DNA of 64,000 nt, taken from Hahella sp050299855 (lineage in GTDB: Bacteria > Pseudomonadota > Gammaproteobacteria > Pseudomonadales > Oleiphilaceae). A program made the translations under genes and the position numbers. Every line of letters starts with the position of its first letter. The first letter of the stretch is position 1. Shown here one piece after another: positions 25,666-35,178 of the stretch. Where the stretch lies: the NCBI GenBank assembly GCA_050299855.1, contig JBNKWQ010000051.1, positions 156,668-220,667 on the forward strand. Direction: 5' to 3'. The notes under the pieces are model-generated. The model was not told where the DNA came from. It was given only the letters and a program-made list of their open reading frames with translations, and did not search any database.

Positions 25666-28200
25666 CTACCTCTCTCCTATAGTGATACGGCCAGTGAAAC
25701 AACTCGATGAATCATTGGTTTGCTCCAGTGATTCAGGCTCAGGCTGCCCATTCATTTCAGCCATTGCGATCCAGGCCTGGCCAAGACTGATGCCACCGTC
25801 ATTGCAAGGTACCTTTTGAGGTAGGTAAACCTGCAACCCCAGGTTAGCCAAACTATCAGTGAGCCCCTCCCGCAGGAGGCGATTTAGCAAACAACCACCG
25901 CTGAGCACGACTTGCCGGCTGTGAAATTTTTGTGACTGCCCCTGAATCCATCGGGTAAGCCCATCAATCAGCTCCACATGAAAACGGGCGGCGCCCAGAG
26001 TCCGATCATTTACATAGGCCCCCTGACACAACCAGGCCAGCATTGGCGAAAGATCCAGCTCGCCGTTATTGGTGAGTCCCAGCCATTGCTGAGGCGCAGG
26101 CAGAGGCACCCGGCAGGCCAGCGCTTCCAGCGCCATTGCTGCCTGAGCTTCAAAACTGATATCTTCCATGATACCAAGAATGGCTGCTACCGCATCAAAC
26201 CAGCGTCCGGCGCTGGAAGTAGTCGCAACATTTCCCTGTTTAATCCAAGCCGACAAACCAGCGTAGAGCGGCTGATGACCGAAGCGTTCCCGGGCCTCAT
26301 TTTCCATACCCTTCTGTATCAAGGCTCCGGCTCCCAACCGCCAGACTTCCCGAGCAGCCCTATCCCCTCCGGGCAATGGTAAGGTCGATAAATGCCCGAC
26401 TCGTTGGAAGTGAGTCGGCGTACCATAGAAGAGTTCGCCTCCCCATGCCTGGCTGGCCGCTATTGATGATGCCTCTGTAAGGGCAGTATCAGAAGACAAA
26501 GCTGTGCCATCACCCAGACCGAAACCGTCCAAACTCACACCCAACACAGGCTCGATCAAGCCATGTTCTGCCATGACAGCCGCGATATGAGCCTGATGAT
26601 GCTGAACTCTCATTAGAGGCACACCTAATGCTCCTGCAAACTCTTCCGCCAGATGGGTGCTGAAGAAATCCGGATGCAGATCACAAGTCACCACGTCCGG
26701 ACGGATCCGATACAACTGCAACATATGATCGAGAGTTTCACGCATGGCTTCGCAGGTCGCCTGGTTTTCCAGATCTCCCACGTGGGGAGACAGATAAGCC
26801 TGATTGCCCTGAGTCAGACAAAAGCTGTTTTTGAGATAGGCCCCACAGGCCAGTACGGAAGGGCCTTCCCGGCACAACCGGATGGGTCCCGGTGCCCAGC
26901 CTCTGGCACGACGTACCATAACGGGCAGGTAGCCGCCCTGCAGAACGGAATCGTCACAACGGCTGACAATTTCCCGGTTGTGGATAACAAAGTAGTCCGC
27001 CACCCGGGCGAGCTTTTTCAGAGCTTCTTCATTCTGATAAATCAGCGGCTCTCCTGAGATGTTGGCACTGGTGGCTACCAGCAATAACGAGTGACCCTGC
27101 TGCAGCCAATCGCTACCCTCGGGCCGGCCCGCGGCCTCATGAAACAGTAGATAATGCAACGGTGTATAAGGTGTCATTACTCCCAGATCTGCCACTTCTG
27201 GAGCAATTCCTGTGAGTTGTGAGTCGCAGCCTGCTTTTTTTCGGGCTAAAACTATGGGAGCCTCGGGATGAGCAAGTAATTCGGTATCGTCTGCCGTTAA
27301 TGACACCAATGGTGCCAGGGATTCCCGGTTGAGCCCCATCACTGCCAAAGGTTTGTGAGGGCGCTGCTTACGCTGTCTCAATCTCATTATGGCTTCAGGG
27401 TTGCGTGCATCACACATCAAGTGAAATCCGCCCAATCCCTTCAAGGCCACAATGTGGCCCTCTTGCAACAGTATCAGCAATTCATTGATAACATCTTTGC
27501 TAACCCTATTTCCAGATGTCACCGGCAGCGCTTCGCCCTCGACAGACTTATACAATTGCAAATGGGGGCCACAAACGCTGCAGGCATTGGGTTGGGCATG
27601 AAACCGTCGACTCGACGGCATACGAAATTCCCGTTCACAATGGGCACAAAGCCGGAACGCTGCCATGCTGGTGCGGCTGCGGTCGTAAGGCATGGCTTTG
27701 ATCAGCGTATACCGTGGCCCACACTGGGTGCAGTTAATAAAAGGGTAACGATAACGCCGGTCTGTCGGCGTCAGCATTTCCTGTAGGCACTGCTCACAGA
27801 CCCGCAGGTCCGCCGGCACTTGAATTCTTTCCCTAGTGTTATCAGCAACTTCCGGTGATTCAGATTCCAGAATACGAAACTCGCCTGGCAAGGGCCTGGG
27901 ATGATCGGATGTATTGTGGTCAACACCTTCCCCGTCGATAACCAAGGTTTCGTAGGATAACGATTCAATCTCTGCCGCCCGGGGCTTTTCCTGCAATAAC
28001 CGCTGCCGGAATTGTGACAACAGCGTAAGCTGGCCAGTCAGGTCGATGGTAACGCCGCCGGCCTGATTCCAGACCCAGCCACTCAGCCCAAGTTCCGTGG
28101 CCAGCTGATACACAAAGGGACGAAACCCGACCCCCTGCACCTTGCCGGTGACGACGATTCTTTCGTGCTGTCTGGTACGTCCATGCGGATCGGAAGGCAT
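25666..28200 (-). CDS. hypF: Carbamoyltransferase HypF
   Basis: 844 residues from the first ATG. A TTG four codons earlier overlaps the hypB stop (TTGA) and could also be used. HypF makes carbamoyl-adenylate from carbamoyl phosphate and transfers the carbamoyl group to HypE. Domains in order: acylphosphatase (~14-100, GKVQGVGFRPFVYQLA), two zinc fingers (CEQCLQEM ... CTQCG and CAHCEREF ... CSVCG), YrdC-like domain (GHIVALKGLGGFHLMCDA), and Kae1-like domain with the metal-binding HHQAHIAAVMAEH and VVLSGGCLLN. Length and order are canonical. Central member of the tightly packed hypABFCDE set. Confidence 0.95.
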   Translation of the reverse strand: MPSDPHGRTRQHERIVVTGKVQGVGFRPFVYQLATELGLSGWVWNQAGGVTIDLTGQLTLLSQFRQRLLQEKPRAAEIESLSYETLVIDGEGVDHNTSDHPRPLPGEFRILESESPEVADNTRERIQVPADLRVCEQCLQEMLTPTDRRYRYPFINCTQCGPRYTLIKAMPYDRSRTSMAAFRLCAHCEREFRMPSSRRFHAQPNACSVCGPHLQLYKSVEGEALPVTSGNRVSKDVINELLILLQEGHIVALKGLGGFHLMCDARNPEAIMRLRQRKQRPHKPLAVMGLNRESLAPLVSLTADDTELLAHPEAPIVLARKKAGCDSQLTGIAPEVADLGVMTPYTPLHYLLFHEAAGRPEGSDWLQQGHSLLLVATSANISGEPLIYQNEEALKKLARVADYFVIHNREIVSRCDDSVLQGGYLPVMVRRARGWAPGPIRLCREGPSVLACGAYLKNSFCLTQGNQAYLSPHVGDLENQATCEAMRETLDHMLQLYRIRPDVVTCDLHPDFFSTHLAEEFAGALGVPLMRVQHHQAHIAAVMAEHGLIEPVLGVSLDGFGLGDGTALSSDTALTEASSIAASQAWGGELFYGTPTHFQRVGHLSTLPLPGGDRAAREVWRLGAGALIQKGMENEARERFGHQPLYAGLSAWIKQGNVATTSSAGRWFDAVAAILGIMEDISFEAQAAMALEALACRVPLPAPQQWLGLTNNGELDLSPMLAWLCQGAYVNDRTLGAARFHVELIDGLTRWIQGQSQKFHSRQVVLSGGCLLNRLLREGLTDSLANLGLQVYLPQKVPCNDGGISLGQAWIAMAEMNGQPEPESLEQTNDSSSCFTGRITIGER

Positions 28201-28208
28201 AGGGTGCC

Positions 28209-29054
28209 TCAAGGCTCCACTCCGGGTGCTGGTTCGTGATGGACATCCGCCGGTTGCTGCGGATTACGGCGTAATTCCAGCAACCATTGCAGCCATTGCC
28301 CCATCCCTTCATCTGTCTTTGCCGATACCTGTAATACATCGATGTTGGGATTAATTCTGCGGGCATAGTCGATGCATTTGGCCATATCAAAGTCGACATA
28401 AGGGAGCAGGTCAATTTTGTTGATCAGCATCAGATCGGCGGACTGAAACATGTCGGGGTATTTAAGCGGTTTATCTTCGCCCTCAGTCACGGACAGAACT
28501 GCCACCCTTGCCTGCTCACCCAGATCAAACGCTGCCGGGCACACCAGATTGCCCACGTTTTCAATAAACACCAGCTCCAGTTTGTCCAGCCCCAGGTGCT
28601 CAAGGGCATGTCCCACCTGATGGGCATCCAGATGGCAGCCTTTGCCAGTGTTGATCTGGTGCGCAGCCACTCCGGATTCACGAATGCGATCGGCATCCAG
28701 TGCCGTCTGCTGGTCACCTTCGATCACCGCAACTTTATTTTGAGCCACCTGACCATCAGCCGTCTTGAGCCTCTCGATGGTTTTTACCAGCAGCGTGGTC
28801 TTGCCTGAACCTGGACTGGACACCAGGTTAAAAGCAACCACCCCGGCAGCTTCCAGAGTTTTTCTGTTGCGATCTGCATAGGCAGCATTCTTGCTCAGTA
28901 TAGAACGCTCTATTTCAACGATTCTGGCCTGATGGTGACTGCCAGTGTGTTGAAGTTGATGCTGGTGTGAACCATGATGATGTTCATGGGCATATTTATC
29001 CCCATGATTGTGTTCCGAGTTACCGGCACCACTACAGCCGCAGGTTGTACACAT
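28209..29054 (-). CDS. hypB: Hydrogenase nickel incorporation GTPase HypB
   Basis: 281 residues. It delivers nickel with HypA, using GTP hydrolysis. The N-terminus has the high-affinity nickel motif CTTCGC (C2, C5, C7) followed by a His-rich stretch (about residues 16-41, e.g. HEHHHGSHQH) for nickel storage. The GTPase domain has P-loop SSPGSGKTTL, the switch region with IEGDQQTALDADR, the metal-site segment TGKGCHLDA, ENVGNLVCPA and NKIDLLPY. Both nickel sites are therefore present. The C-terminal tail is Pro/His/Glu-rich. It lies 60 bp after hypA; its stop overlaps the possible TTG start of hypF. Confidence 0.96.
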   Translation of the reverse strand: MCTTCGCSGAGNSEHNHGDKYAHEHHHGSHQHQLQHTGSHHQARIVEIERSILSKNAAYADRNRKTLEAAGVVAFNLVSSPGSGKTTLLVKTIERLKTADGQVAQNKVAVIEGDQQTALDADRIRESGVAAHQINTGKGCHLDAHQVGHALEHLGLDKLELVFIENVGNLVCPAAFDLGEQARVAVLSVTEGEDKPLKYPDMFQSADLMLINKIDLLPYVDFDMAKCIDYARRINPNIDVLQVSAKTDEGMGQWLQWLLELRRNPQQPADVHHEPAPGVEP

Positions 29055-29114
29055 GATTCACTCCCTCTTTAACTCAATCTCGTAAAGGCGCTGAGGTCTA
29101 TGCCACTATCCACA

Positions 29115-29456
29115 CTAAACCACAGACAGCGACTTTACCCGCACATCCCGCCCTTGCTGAATATCCAACCCAAAGCTACCGCACTCAGGGCAAGCATCAT
29201 AAAGGGCCTGTACCCGACAACAGTGACCGCAACGGGAGCACGTCCCTGCTGCCGGCACCGAAATGATCTCCAGTTGCGCACCCTCCGCCGGGGTACCGGC
29301 CATTACAGCGTCAAAACAGAAAACCATGGCATCTGCCTCCACACAGGAAAGCTCGCCGATTTCCAGCCATACTTTCTCGACCATACGAAATCCTTCTGCA
29401 TCAGCTCGCTCGATGATCAGATCCCGCATACCCTCTGCCAGACTCAACTCATGCAT
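29115..29456 (-). CDS. hypA: Hydrogenase nickel metallochaperone HypA
   Basis: 113 residues. It starts with the invariant MHELSLAEG; the N-terminal His2 and Glu3 bind nickel. The C-terminal zinc site consists of two CxxC pairs (CSRCGHCC ... CPECGS). This start is chosen because the reading frame, though open further upstream, only matches HypA from here. The first codons overlap the end of the protease gene hoxW by 8 bp. Works with HypB to insert nickel into the HoxH precursor. Confidence 0.96.
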   Translation of the reverse strand: MHELSLAEGMRDLIIERADAEGFRMVEKVWLEIGELSCVEADAMVFCFDAVMAGTPAEGAQLEIISVPAAGTCSRCGHCCRVQALYDACPECGSFGLDIQQGRDVRVKSLSVV

Positions 29457-29940
29457 CGGCACCCGTCTCCTCAGAATTTTGATCCCGCAACCAACGATGG
29501 CAATAACGTAGCGCCTGCTGCAAATTGCCTTCCGCACCGGGGGACAATTTTTCCTCGAACCGATCAAATTCAAATCCTTGAATGGCCAACACCCAGGCCT
29601 CGGCCTGCGCGTTGAATAATGTCCGACTCAGTGTCATCAATGATTCCGGAGACAAGCTATGGCTGGCAATAGGTTGCGGATCCAACTGCGTCGGTGTTGC
29701 AGCGACCGGGGAAAAACTGAAGCTTCGTTGCTGCATTGAAGCATCCACAAAAATCACCCTTTTAACTTTGGCGATATCGACCGCATCCTCCACCGTCAAT
29801 TGGTAGTTCATCTGGGTGGTCACCCCCGGCCAGCTTTCATCTTCAACCCGGCGTACAAATTCCGGCCCCAGGCCGTCATCCTGCCGCCCAGGATTACCGT
29901 AGCCGAGAATCAAGGTATCTGTTATTTCCTCATTACTCAT
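29449..29940 (-). CDS. hoxW: Hydrogenase maturation protease HoxW
   Basis: 163 residues. It is an endopeptidase that trims the C-terminal extension of HoxH after nickel insertion. It belongs to the HyaD/HybD/HycI/HoxW family: LILGYGNPGRQDDGLGPEF at the N-terminus (Asp21/22 as nickel-sensing ligand), VDASMQQRSF in the middle, and the His-containing SHSLSPESL. The start overlaps the last 8 bases of hoxH and its end overlaps hypA, so the protease is translated between substrate and metallochaperones. Assignment to HoxW rather than other proteases rests on the adjacent HoxH. Confidence 0.9.
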   Translation of the reverse strand: MSNEEITDTLILGYGNPGRQDDGLGPEFVRRVEDESWPGVTTQMNYQLTVEDAVDIAKVKRVIFVDASMQQRSFSFSPVAATPTQLDPQPIASHSLSPESLMTLSRTLFNAQAEAWVLAIQGFEFDRFEEKLSPGAEGNLQQALRYCHRWLRDQNSEETGADA

Positions 29941-31405
29941 GGGCCACTTCTTCTGTCCGTTGTGCGTACTGGCTTGCTGAATCCACCAAACGCCCCTCTG
30001 CATCCAGAACTTCGACCACCAGCGGCATTTGTCCCAAAGCGTGTGTGGCACAGGATAGACAGGGGTCATAGGCCCGCACCGCCACTTCAATATGATTGAG
30101 CATCGGCTCAGTAATGGTTTTGTGGCCGGACAGATATTTCTTCGCGACGTCCGTCACGGACCGGTTCATGGCGGTATTGTTGTGAGTGGTGGAAACGATC
30201 AGATTGCAGTAGGTCACCTGATCATGTTCATTGACTTTATAGTGATGAAACAGAGAGCCCCTGGGGGCTTCGATGACGGCTATTCCTTCCTCCCGGCGTT
30301 CACCTTTCTGGCGCAGATCCGTGCCCTGCAGATCCGGGTCGTGCAGCAGCTCCTTGATCTTCTCAACGCAATGCAGCACCTCAATCATCCTGGCCCAGTG
30401 ATAAGCCAGGGTCATGGGAACCGGTTTGCCATGGCCGAACTGGCGAAATGCCAGAAATTCCTGGTGAGCCAGCGGGGTATCAATAAAGCTCACAGAATTC
30501 ATGCGCGCCAGTGGTCCCACCCGGTACCAGCCGTCCACATTTCCGCGGCTCTTGATAAAAGGAAATTTCATATAGGACCAGGGCCGCACCTCTTCCATCA
30601 GGTAATCGTTGAAATCCCGGTAGTCCATCTGGTCAAAAATGATATTGCCGCCGGCATCCACTGCGCGCAGATTGCCATGGTATAAATCCAGCGCGCCATC
30701 TTCCCTCACCAGCGACATGTGATTGGACTTGAAATTAGCAAACTGTTCGACCAGCGGCAGATGTTCCAGAGTGTAGTTTTTCGCAATCTGTACTGCATTC
30801 TGTGCCCAGGAAATCATCAGATCGACATCGATCAGCAGTGCATCCCGTTCCTGGATCGAAAGGTTCTTGTTGATGCCGCCAGGTACCGCTCCGGTCCCAT
30901 GAATCTTCTTACCTGCGGTATGCAGAATGACCTCCTGACCGTACTTACGCATCAGCACGCCCTGCTTGGCGAGATCAGGAAACTGTTTGATAACCTCAAA
31001 AATACTGCGTTTCTTGGCGGCAGCGTCAAAACCGAATAACAGATCCGGGGAACTCAAATGGAAGAAATGCAGCACATTGCTCTGCATGATCTGACCGTAA
31101 TGCATGAGTCTACGCATTTTCTCTGCCGTGGGGGTCAGTTGATCCACCCCCACAATCATATCCATGGCCTTAGCCGCAGCTATGTGGTGACTCACCGGGC
31201 AAATACCGCAAAGCCTCTGTACGATAACGGGCACTTCCCATAACAGGCGGCCACGGATAAAGCGCTCAAAACCACGAAACTCGACAATGTGCAGGCGAGC
31301 CTCACTGACGTTCTGGTGCTCATCCAGATGCACAGTCACCTTACCGTGACCTTCCACCCGGGTAACGGGTTCTATTTCGACAATACGTGCTCTGCGGCTT
31401 TCCAT
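29933..31405 (-). CDS. hoxH: NAD-linked NiFe hydrogenase large subunit HoxH
   Basis: 490-residue precursor of the NiFe catalytic subunit of a group 3d bidirectional hydrogenase. The four nickel-iron cysteines are in RLCGICPVSH (C66, C69) and DPCLSCATH (C449, C452). A 35-residue extension follows H455 (ALGQMPLVVEV...), the segment HoxW should remove. EPVTRVEGHGK at the N-terminus is the L1 motif. It partners with HoxY, and electrons pass through HoxFU to NAD. The last 8 bases overlap hoxW. Cytoplasmic, with no signal peptide on HoxY. Confidence 0.96.
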   Translation of the reverse strand: MESRRARIVEIEPVTRVEGHGKVTVHLDEHQNVSEARLHIVEFRGFERFIRGRLLWEVPVIVQRLCGICPVSHHIAAAKAMDMIVGVDQLTPTAEKMRRLMHYGQIMQSNVLHFFHLSSPDLLFGFDAAAKKRSIFEVIKQFPDLAKQGVLMRKYGQEVILHTAGKKIHGTGAVPGGINKNLSIQERDALLIDVDLMISWAQNAVQIAKNYTLEHLPLVEQFANFKSNHMSLVREDGALDLYHGNLRAVDAGGNIIFDQMDYRDFNDYLMEEVRPWSYMKFPFIKSRGNVDGWYRVGPLARMNSVSFIDTPLAHQEFLAFRQFGHGKPVPMTLAYHWARMIEVLHCVEKIKELLHDPDLQGTDLRQKGERREEGIAVIEAPRGSLFHHYKVNEHDQVTYCNLIVSTTHNNTAMNRSVTDVAKKYLSGHKTITEPMLNHIEVAVRAYDPCLSCATHALGQMPLVVEVLDAEGRLVDSASQYAQRTEEVAHE

Positions 31406-31494
31406 ACTGGTTATCTCTATATTCGGTACTGTGCGTTCTTTTGGCTAGTCATGCCTTTAGTGCTCTGGATCTGATAATTCAGTCTTTAATAGGA

Positions 31495-32055
31495 CTAATC
31501 ATATCTGATCAGTGACCAGTCCAGCTCCGGCGGCTCGCCGTGAATCAGTGCCTTCAGTGCCGCCCAAAGAACGTCTCCAGACGGTGGGCAGCCAGGTATC
31601 TGGTAATCCACTTTCACCACATCCACCAGCGTGTATACCTTGTCCAGCAATAACGGCAAGGCAGGATCATTCGGAATCTGGTTTTCCGGGTTCAACACCT
31701 TGGAGGTGGCGCCATAAGCTTCATCCAGGCATTCCCGTAACGGGTCCTGGGAATGCATGATAGCATTACGCATCACCGGCAACCCTCCCATAATCGCACA
31801 CTGTCCGACGGCCACGAGGATGTCACAGTTCTTGCGAAATTCACGCAGCACATGCACGTTGTCCTCATTACAGCAGCCACCTTCGATAAGGCCGATATCA
31901 CAACGGCGGGTAAAGGTTTTGATGTCTGTCAGCGGGGAACGGTCGAACTCCACATGCTGCATCAGTTCGATCAACCGTTCATCAATATCGAGCAGCGACA
32001 TATGACAGCCGAAACAGCCTGCCAGAGAAGCGGTGGCAATGCGTTTCTTTTTCAT
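31495..32055 (-). CDS. hoxY: NAD-linked NiFe hydrogenase small subunit HoxY
   Basis: 186 residues from the ATG preceded by GAGAGTTTTACG; the open frame upstream is not HoxY-like. Short soluble small subunit with one proximal [4Fe-4S] cluster: C14 and C17 in LAGCFGCHMS, a Cys in GGCCNED or VGQCAIMGG, and PGCPPSGD. It has no Tat signal, as expected for a cytoplasmic hydrogenase. It transfers electrons from the NiFe site in HoxH to the diaphorase part. Spacing: 52 bp after hoxU and 89 bp before hoxH, the largest gaps in the hox part. Confidence 0.95.
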   Translation of the reverse strand: MKKKRIATASLAGCFGCHMSLLDIDERLIELMQHVEFDRSPLTDIKTFTRRCDIGLIEGGCCNEDNVHVLREFRKNCDILVAVGQCAIMGGLPVMRNAIMHSQDPLRECLDEAYGATSKVLNPENQIPNDPALPLLLDKVYTLVDVVKVDYQIPGCPPSGDVLWAALKALIHGEPPELDWSLIRYD

Positions 32056-32107
32056 CGTAAAACTCTCATAAACAGTCCTCTGCCAGCTCTGGATCAGTCC
32101 TGAACTT

Positions 32108-32887
32108 TCAATCTTGATCGTCCGGGTCATACTGATGTACAGGGATGCGCCGGGCATCAGACATCGCAGACCGGGTCGGCTCTGAACCAATAGGGGCATG
32201 ATCAAACTGGCGTTCACCAATAGGCGCAAAGAAGCCTTCACCTTTGCGAATAATGCAACCCACCGGGCAAACGTCCAGGGACATGGCATAGTCATCGATA
32301 GAGGCATCGGTATTGGCCAGGCAGTCGGCATTCACGCCTATACGCTTATGAATACCACGACCGACATATTCGAAGACATTCTTGCCATCCACATCCCGGG
32401 AAGCACGAATACAACGTCCGCAAAGAATGCAGCGGTTATTGTCCAGGGCAATATCCGGGTGCGAGGCATCCACCGGGCGTACCGGCTGCAGATAGGGGTA
32501 TTTGGTGGCCTGGGAAATGCCCAGGCGATAGGCCATGGCCTGCAGTTCACAGCGACCGCTGGCCTCACAGATCGGACACAGGTGGTTGCCTTCATGAAAC
32601 AGCATCCGCACCAGGTCACGGCGATAGTTCTTGATTTCCAGGGTTTCATGTTCAATCACTGCACCCGCTTCCACAGGCTGGGTACAGGCCGCCACCGTGC
32701 GGCCGTTCTGCTTGACCGAACATACCCTGCAACTGCCCTGAGGCACCAATCCGTCAGAATCACAAAGCCTCGGGATATAAACGCCGGCGGCATCACAGGC
32801 ATCCATAATTGACTGACCCGCTTCAGCCGAATAGGTTTCGCCATCGATGATAAAGTTCACAGTTTTGGCATCTGGTTTAACGGTCAT
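32108..32887 (-). CDS. hoxU: Diaphorase iron-sulfur subunit HoxU
   Basis: 259 residues, related to the N-terminal part of complex I NuoG. Clusters visible: [2Fe-2S] by C42 (RLCDSDG), the pair in GSCRVC and a Cys in AACTQPV; the His-Cys3 [4Fe-4S] in HEGNHLCPICEASGRC; and two [4Fe-4S] in RCILCGRCIRA and SLDVCPVGCII. It wires HoxY to the flavin subunit HoxF. The C-terminal ~40 residues after the cluster domain are polar and probably contact HoxF. Lies 45 bp after hoxF. Confidence 0.95.
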   Translation of the reverse strand: MTVKPDAKTVNFIIDGETYSAEAGQSIMDACDAAGVYIPRLCDSDGLVPQGSCRVCSVKQNGRTVAACTQPVEAGAVIEHETLEIKNYRRDLVRMLFHEGNHLCPICEASGRCELQAMAYRLGISQATKYPYLQPVRPVDASHPDIALDNNRCILCGRCIRASRDVDGKNVFEYVGRGIHKRIGVNADCLANTDASIDDYAMSLDVCPVGCIIRKGEGFFAPIGERQFDHAPIGSEPTRSAMSDARRIPVHQYDPDDQD

Positions 32888-32932
32888 GTGATCCCTACCT
32901 CTTTATTCATGCCCTTTGCCTCTTTCCCCTGC

Positions 32933-34876
32933 TCACTTGGTGGTATCTGATGTCGCCGGACTGTGCGCGGCCGATCCGGCATAATCGGTGTCGTATATTA
33001 GCGAGCGGCGCTTGGCAATAATGCGTGATTCATCCAATGCATGCTGAATATTGAACCCCGCCTGCAACCCATCGGGGCGCTCTTTCAGCAAGGCCGCATA
33101 GACCAGAGGGAATTGATTCATGGAGGTCAGCAAGGGTTTGGGCGAAGTGTGCCCCAAACCACAGCGGCTGGTTTCGATAATGGTTTTACCAAGGTCCTGC
33201 AGGTACTGAATATCCGAAGGCTCGCCCTGACCTTGAATAATTTTTTCCAATCCTTTCTTGAGAAAGACATTCCCTACCCGGCAAGGCGTGCAATAACCGC
33301 AGCTTTCTTCAATAAAGAAATGCAGGTAGTAATCGACGATTTCCAGGATATTGCGGGTTTCGGCAAAGCTCATCAGAGCACCTGCCGTCGGCAGATCTTC
33401 AAAGCACAGCCGGCGGTTGAAATCCGTGCGACCAATCATATCGCCGCTGGCTCCACCCACCTGCACGCAGGCGGGTGTCTTGGCGCCGGCCAGATCCAGT
33501 ATTTCCTGCACGGTAGTACCCATCGGCAATTCATAAATGCCGGGCCGGGTGCAGTCCCCACTGACACTGTGAAGTTTAGTCCCGGCACTTTCGGGCGTAC
33601 CTATGGCGGCAAACCACTCTGCGCCCTTCTCCAGAATGCGGGGAACATTGCAGAAAGTTTCCACATTATTGACCACCGTCGGGAATCCCAGATAGCCGGA
33701 CTGTACTGGAAACGGTGGTCGGTTTTTCGGCTCTCCCCGACGACCCTCACAGGAACTGATCAGTGAGCTTTCTTCGCCGCAGATATAGGCTCCGGCCCCA
33801 AGCTGAATGCGAATATCAAACTCGCAGGGAGCCCTGCTTCCGAACTGCTCATGGATTTTTCCCCCCAGCAGCCCTTGCTGACGTCTTGATTCGAGGCGAG
33901 CCTCCAGAAAGGGAACCAGATAGCGATATTCGGCCCGCAAATACAGGATGCCGTGGCGGGCACCCACGGCATATGCTGCGATGGTCATTCCTTCAAACAA
34001 TAAATCCGGTTTTTCCGTGAGTAGCACCCGGTCCTTGAAGGTTCCTGGTTCTCCTTCATCGGCATTGCAGATGACGAATCTTTCAGACGCCTGTGTAGCG
34101 GCGGCAAACTGCCATTTTTTACCGGTGCTGAAACCGGCACCACCGCGGCCACGGAGTCCGGATGCCTGAATACAATCAATCACCTCAGAAGCCTGCATTT
34201 TCAACGCAGCATCAAGGCCTGCCTCTTCTGGCGTTTGACAAAGAAGCACCTCCCCGGCGAGACGGATATTGTTCTTTACCATGGAATCGATCAGAGGATC
34301 ACAATTATTTCCGTCACCCTGATTTTGAGTCGAGGCTTTTAATAAATCGTCGAGGGAGCCATGCTTCTTCAATGCCCGAACTATTTTGCGCGCTTTGGCG
34401 GGAGTGAGGTTGGTAACGACCTTTTCATTGATCAGTGCGGCAGGCACTTGATCACACATGCCGATACAGGGGGCAACATGAAGGGAGAACAAGCCGTCAC
34501 TGGAGGTCTGCCCAACATTGATGCCCAATGCTTCTTCAAAGGCAATCTGTACGGCGGGCATACCTGCATGGCGATCCAGAATGTCTTCGCACAGGCGGAT
34601 AATGAACTTACCCTGGGGTTCGGTGGCAAAGAATGCATAGAAGCTGACGACGCCTTCCACTTCCACCCGGTATGAGCCTGTGGCCTGGGCAATAACGGAC
34701 ATGGCATCACCGTCAATACAGCGCAGTCGATCCTGCAGGGCCCACAGAATATCCATCATCCGATGTGGGTCGTTGCTATACTGCTGGCATATTTCCCTGA
34801 TGATGGAAGCTCGTTCAGGCCCCGCGGCATCAGCCCCGGATTCGGGACTTCCACCGGACTTGTCTTTGTGGTCCAT
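32933..34876 (-). CDS. hoxF: Diaphorase flavin subunit HoxF (NuoE-NuoF fusion)
   Basis: 647 residues. An N-terminal NuoE-like thioredoxin-fold (~20-165) is fused to a NuoF-like flavoprotein (~190-620). NuoF features: FMN loop GRGGAGFSTGKKW, NAD site around ICNADEGEPGTFKDR and YICGEESSLISS, and [4Fe-4S] ligands in SCGYCTPCRVG plus a Cys in SRCGLGH. In the NuoE part three cluster Cys are evident (C96, C137, C141); the fourth expected position is D101. It oxidises NADH or reduces NAD+ with electrons from the hydrogenase module. ATG preceded by GAGAGTGAACTGCC. First gene of the 11-gene operon; no hoxE precedes it, resembling the Cupriavidus-type soluble enzyme. Confidence 0.94.
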   Translation of the reverse strand: MDHKDKSGGSPESGADAAGPERASIIREICQQYSNDPHRMMDILWALQDRLRCIDGDAMSVIAQATGSYRVEVEGVVSFYAFFATEPQGKFIIRLCEDILDRHAGMPAVQIAFEEALGINVGQTSSDGLFSLHVAPCIGMCDQVPAALINEKVVTNLTPAKARKIVRALKKHGSLDDLLKASTQNQGDGNNCDPLIDSMVKNNIRLAGEVLLCQTPEEAGLDAALKMQASEVIDCIQASGLRGRGGAGFSTGKKWQFAAATQASERFVICNADEGEPGTFKDRVLLTEKPDLLFEGMTIAAYAVGARHGILYLRAEYRYLVPFLEARLESRRQQGLLGGKIHEQFGSRAPCEFDIRIQLGAGAYICGEESSLISSCEGRRGEPKNRPPFPVQSGYLGFPTVVNNVETFCNVPRILEKGAEWFAAIGTPESAGTKLHSVSGDCTRPGIYELPMGTTVQEILDLAGAKTPACVQVGGASGDMIGRTDFNRRLCFEDLPTAGALMSFAETRNILEIVDYYLHFFIEESCGYCTPCRVGNVFLKKGLEKIIQGQGEPSDIQYLQDLGKTIIETSRCGLGHTSPKPLLTSMNQFPLVYAALLKERPDGLQAGFNIQHALDESRIIAKRRSLIYDTDYAGSAAHSPATSDTTK

Positions 34877-35178
34877 GGCAGTTCACTCTCAATGTCATCC
34901 GCTGGCTATGCTATAAATATCTTCCTGGTTATCCTCCTCTTTTACTGCCTATAAGAAGGAGGGGTCTTGAGTTGCATCAATCCAGACATAGGAAAAATAA
35001 AATCTGTGGAAGATGGTGTAGCACTCTAAGAGTAGAAACGTTAAAACATGCTCAATTGGAAGACAAGATTAGATAATTATTTAAAGGAGACCAGGTGACT
35101 TTTTATTTTGACTCTGAACTGTTACATTTTTTCGACACCAGAACGGGAGATTCTTTACTGCGAGAAGTGAAGCCTCTA
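34877..35178 (-). other. Leader and presumed promoter region of the hox-hyp operon
   Basis: About 300 AT-rich bases upstream of hoxF. It must carry the operon promoter. No GG-N10-GC sigma-54 pattern and no strong sigma-70 pair was found by eye; TTGATG with a TTATA 19 bases on is the best weak candidate. A CCTCC/GGAGG inverted pair about 40-60 bases before hoxF could form a leader hairpin. Confidence 0.3.

Noticed and set aside
34877..35178. Sigma-54 promoter for the hydrogenase operon
   Set aside because: No GG-N10-GC pattern with a recognisable -24 box was found on the minus strand.
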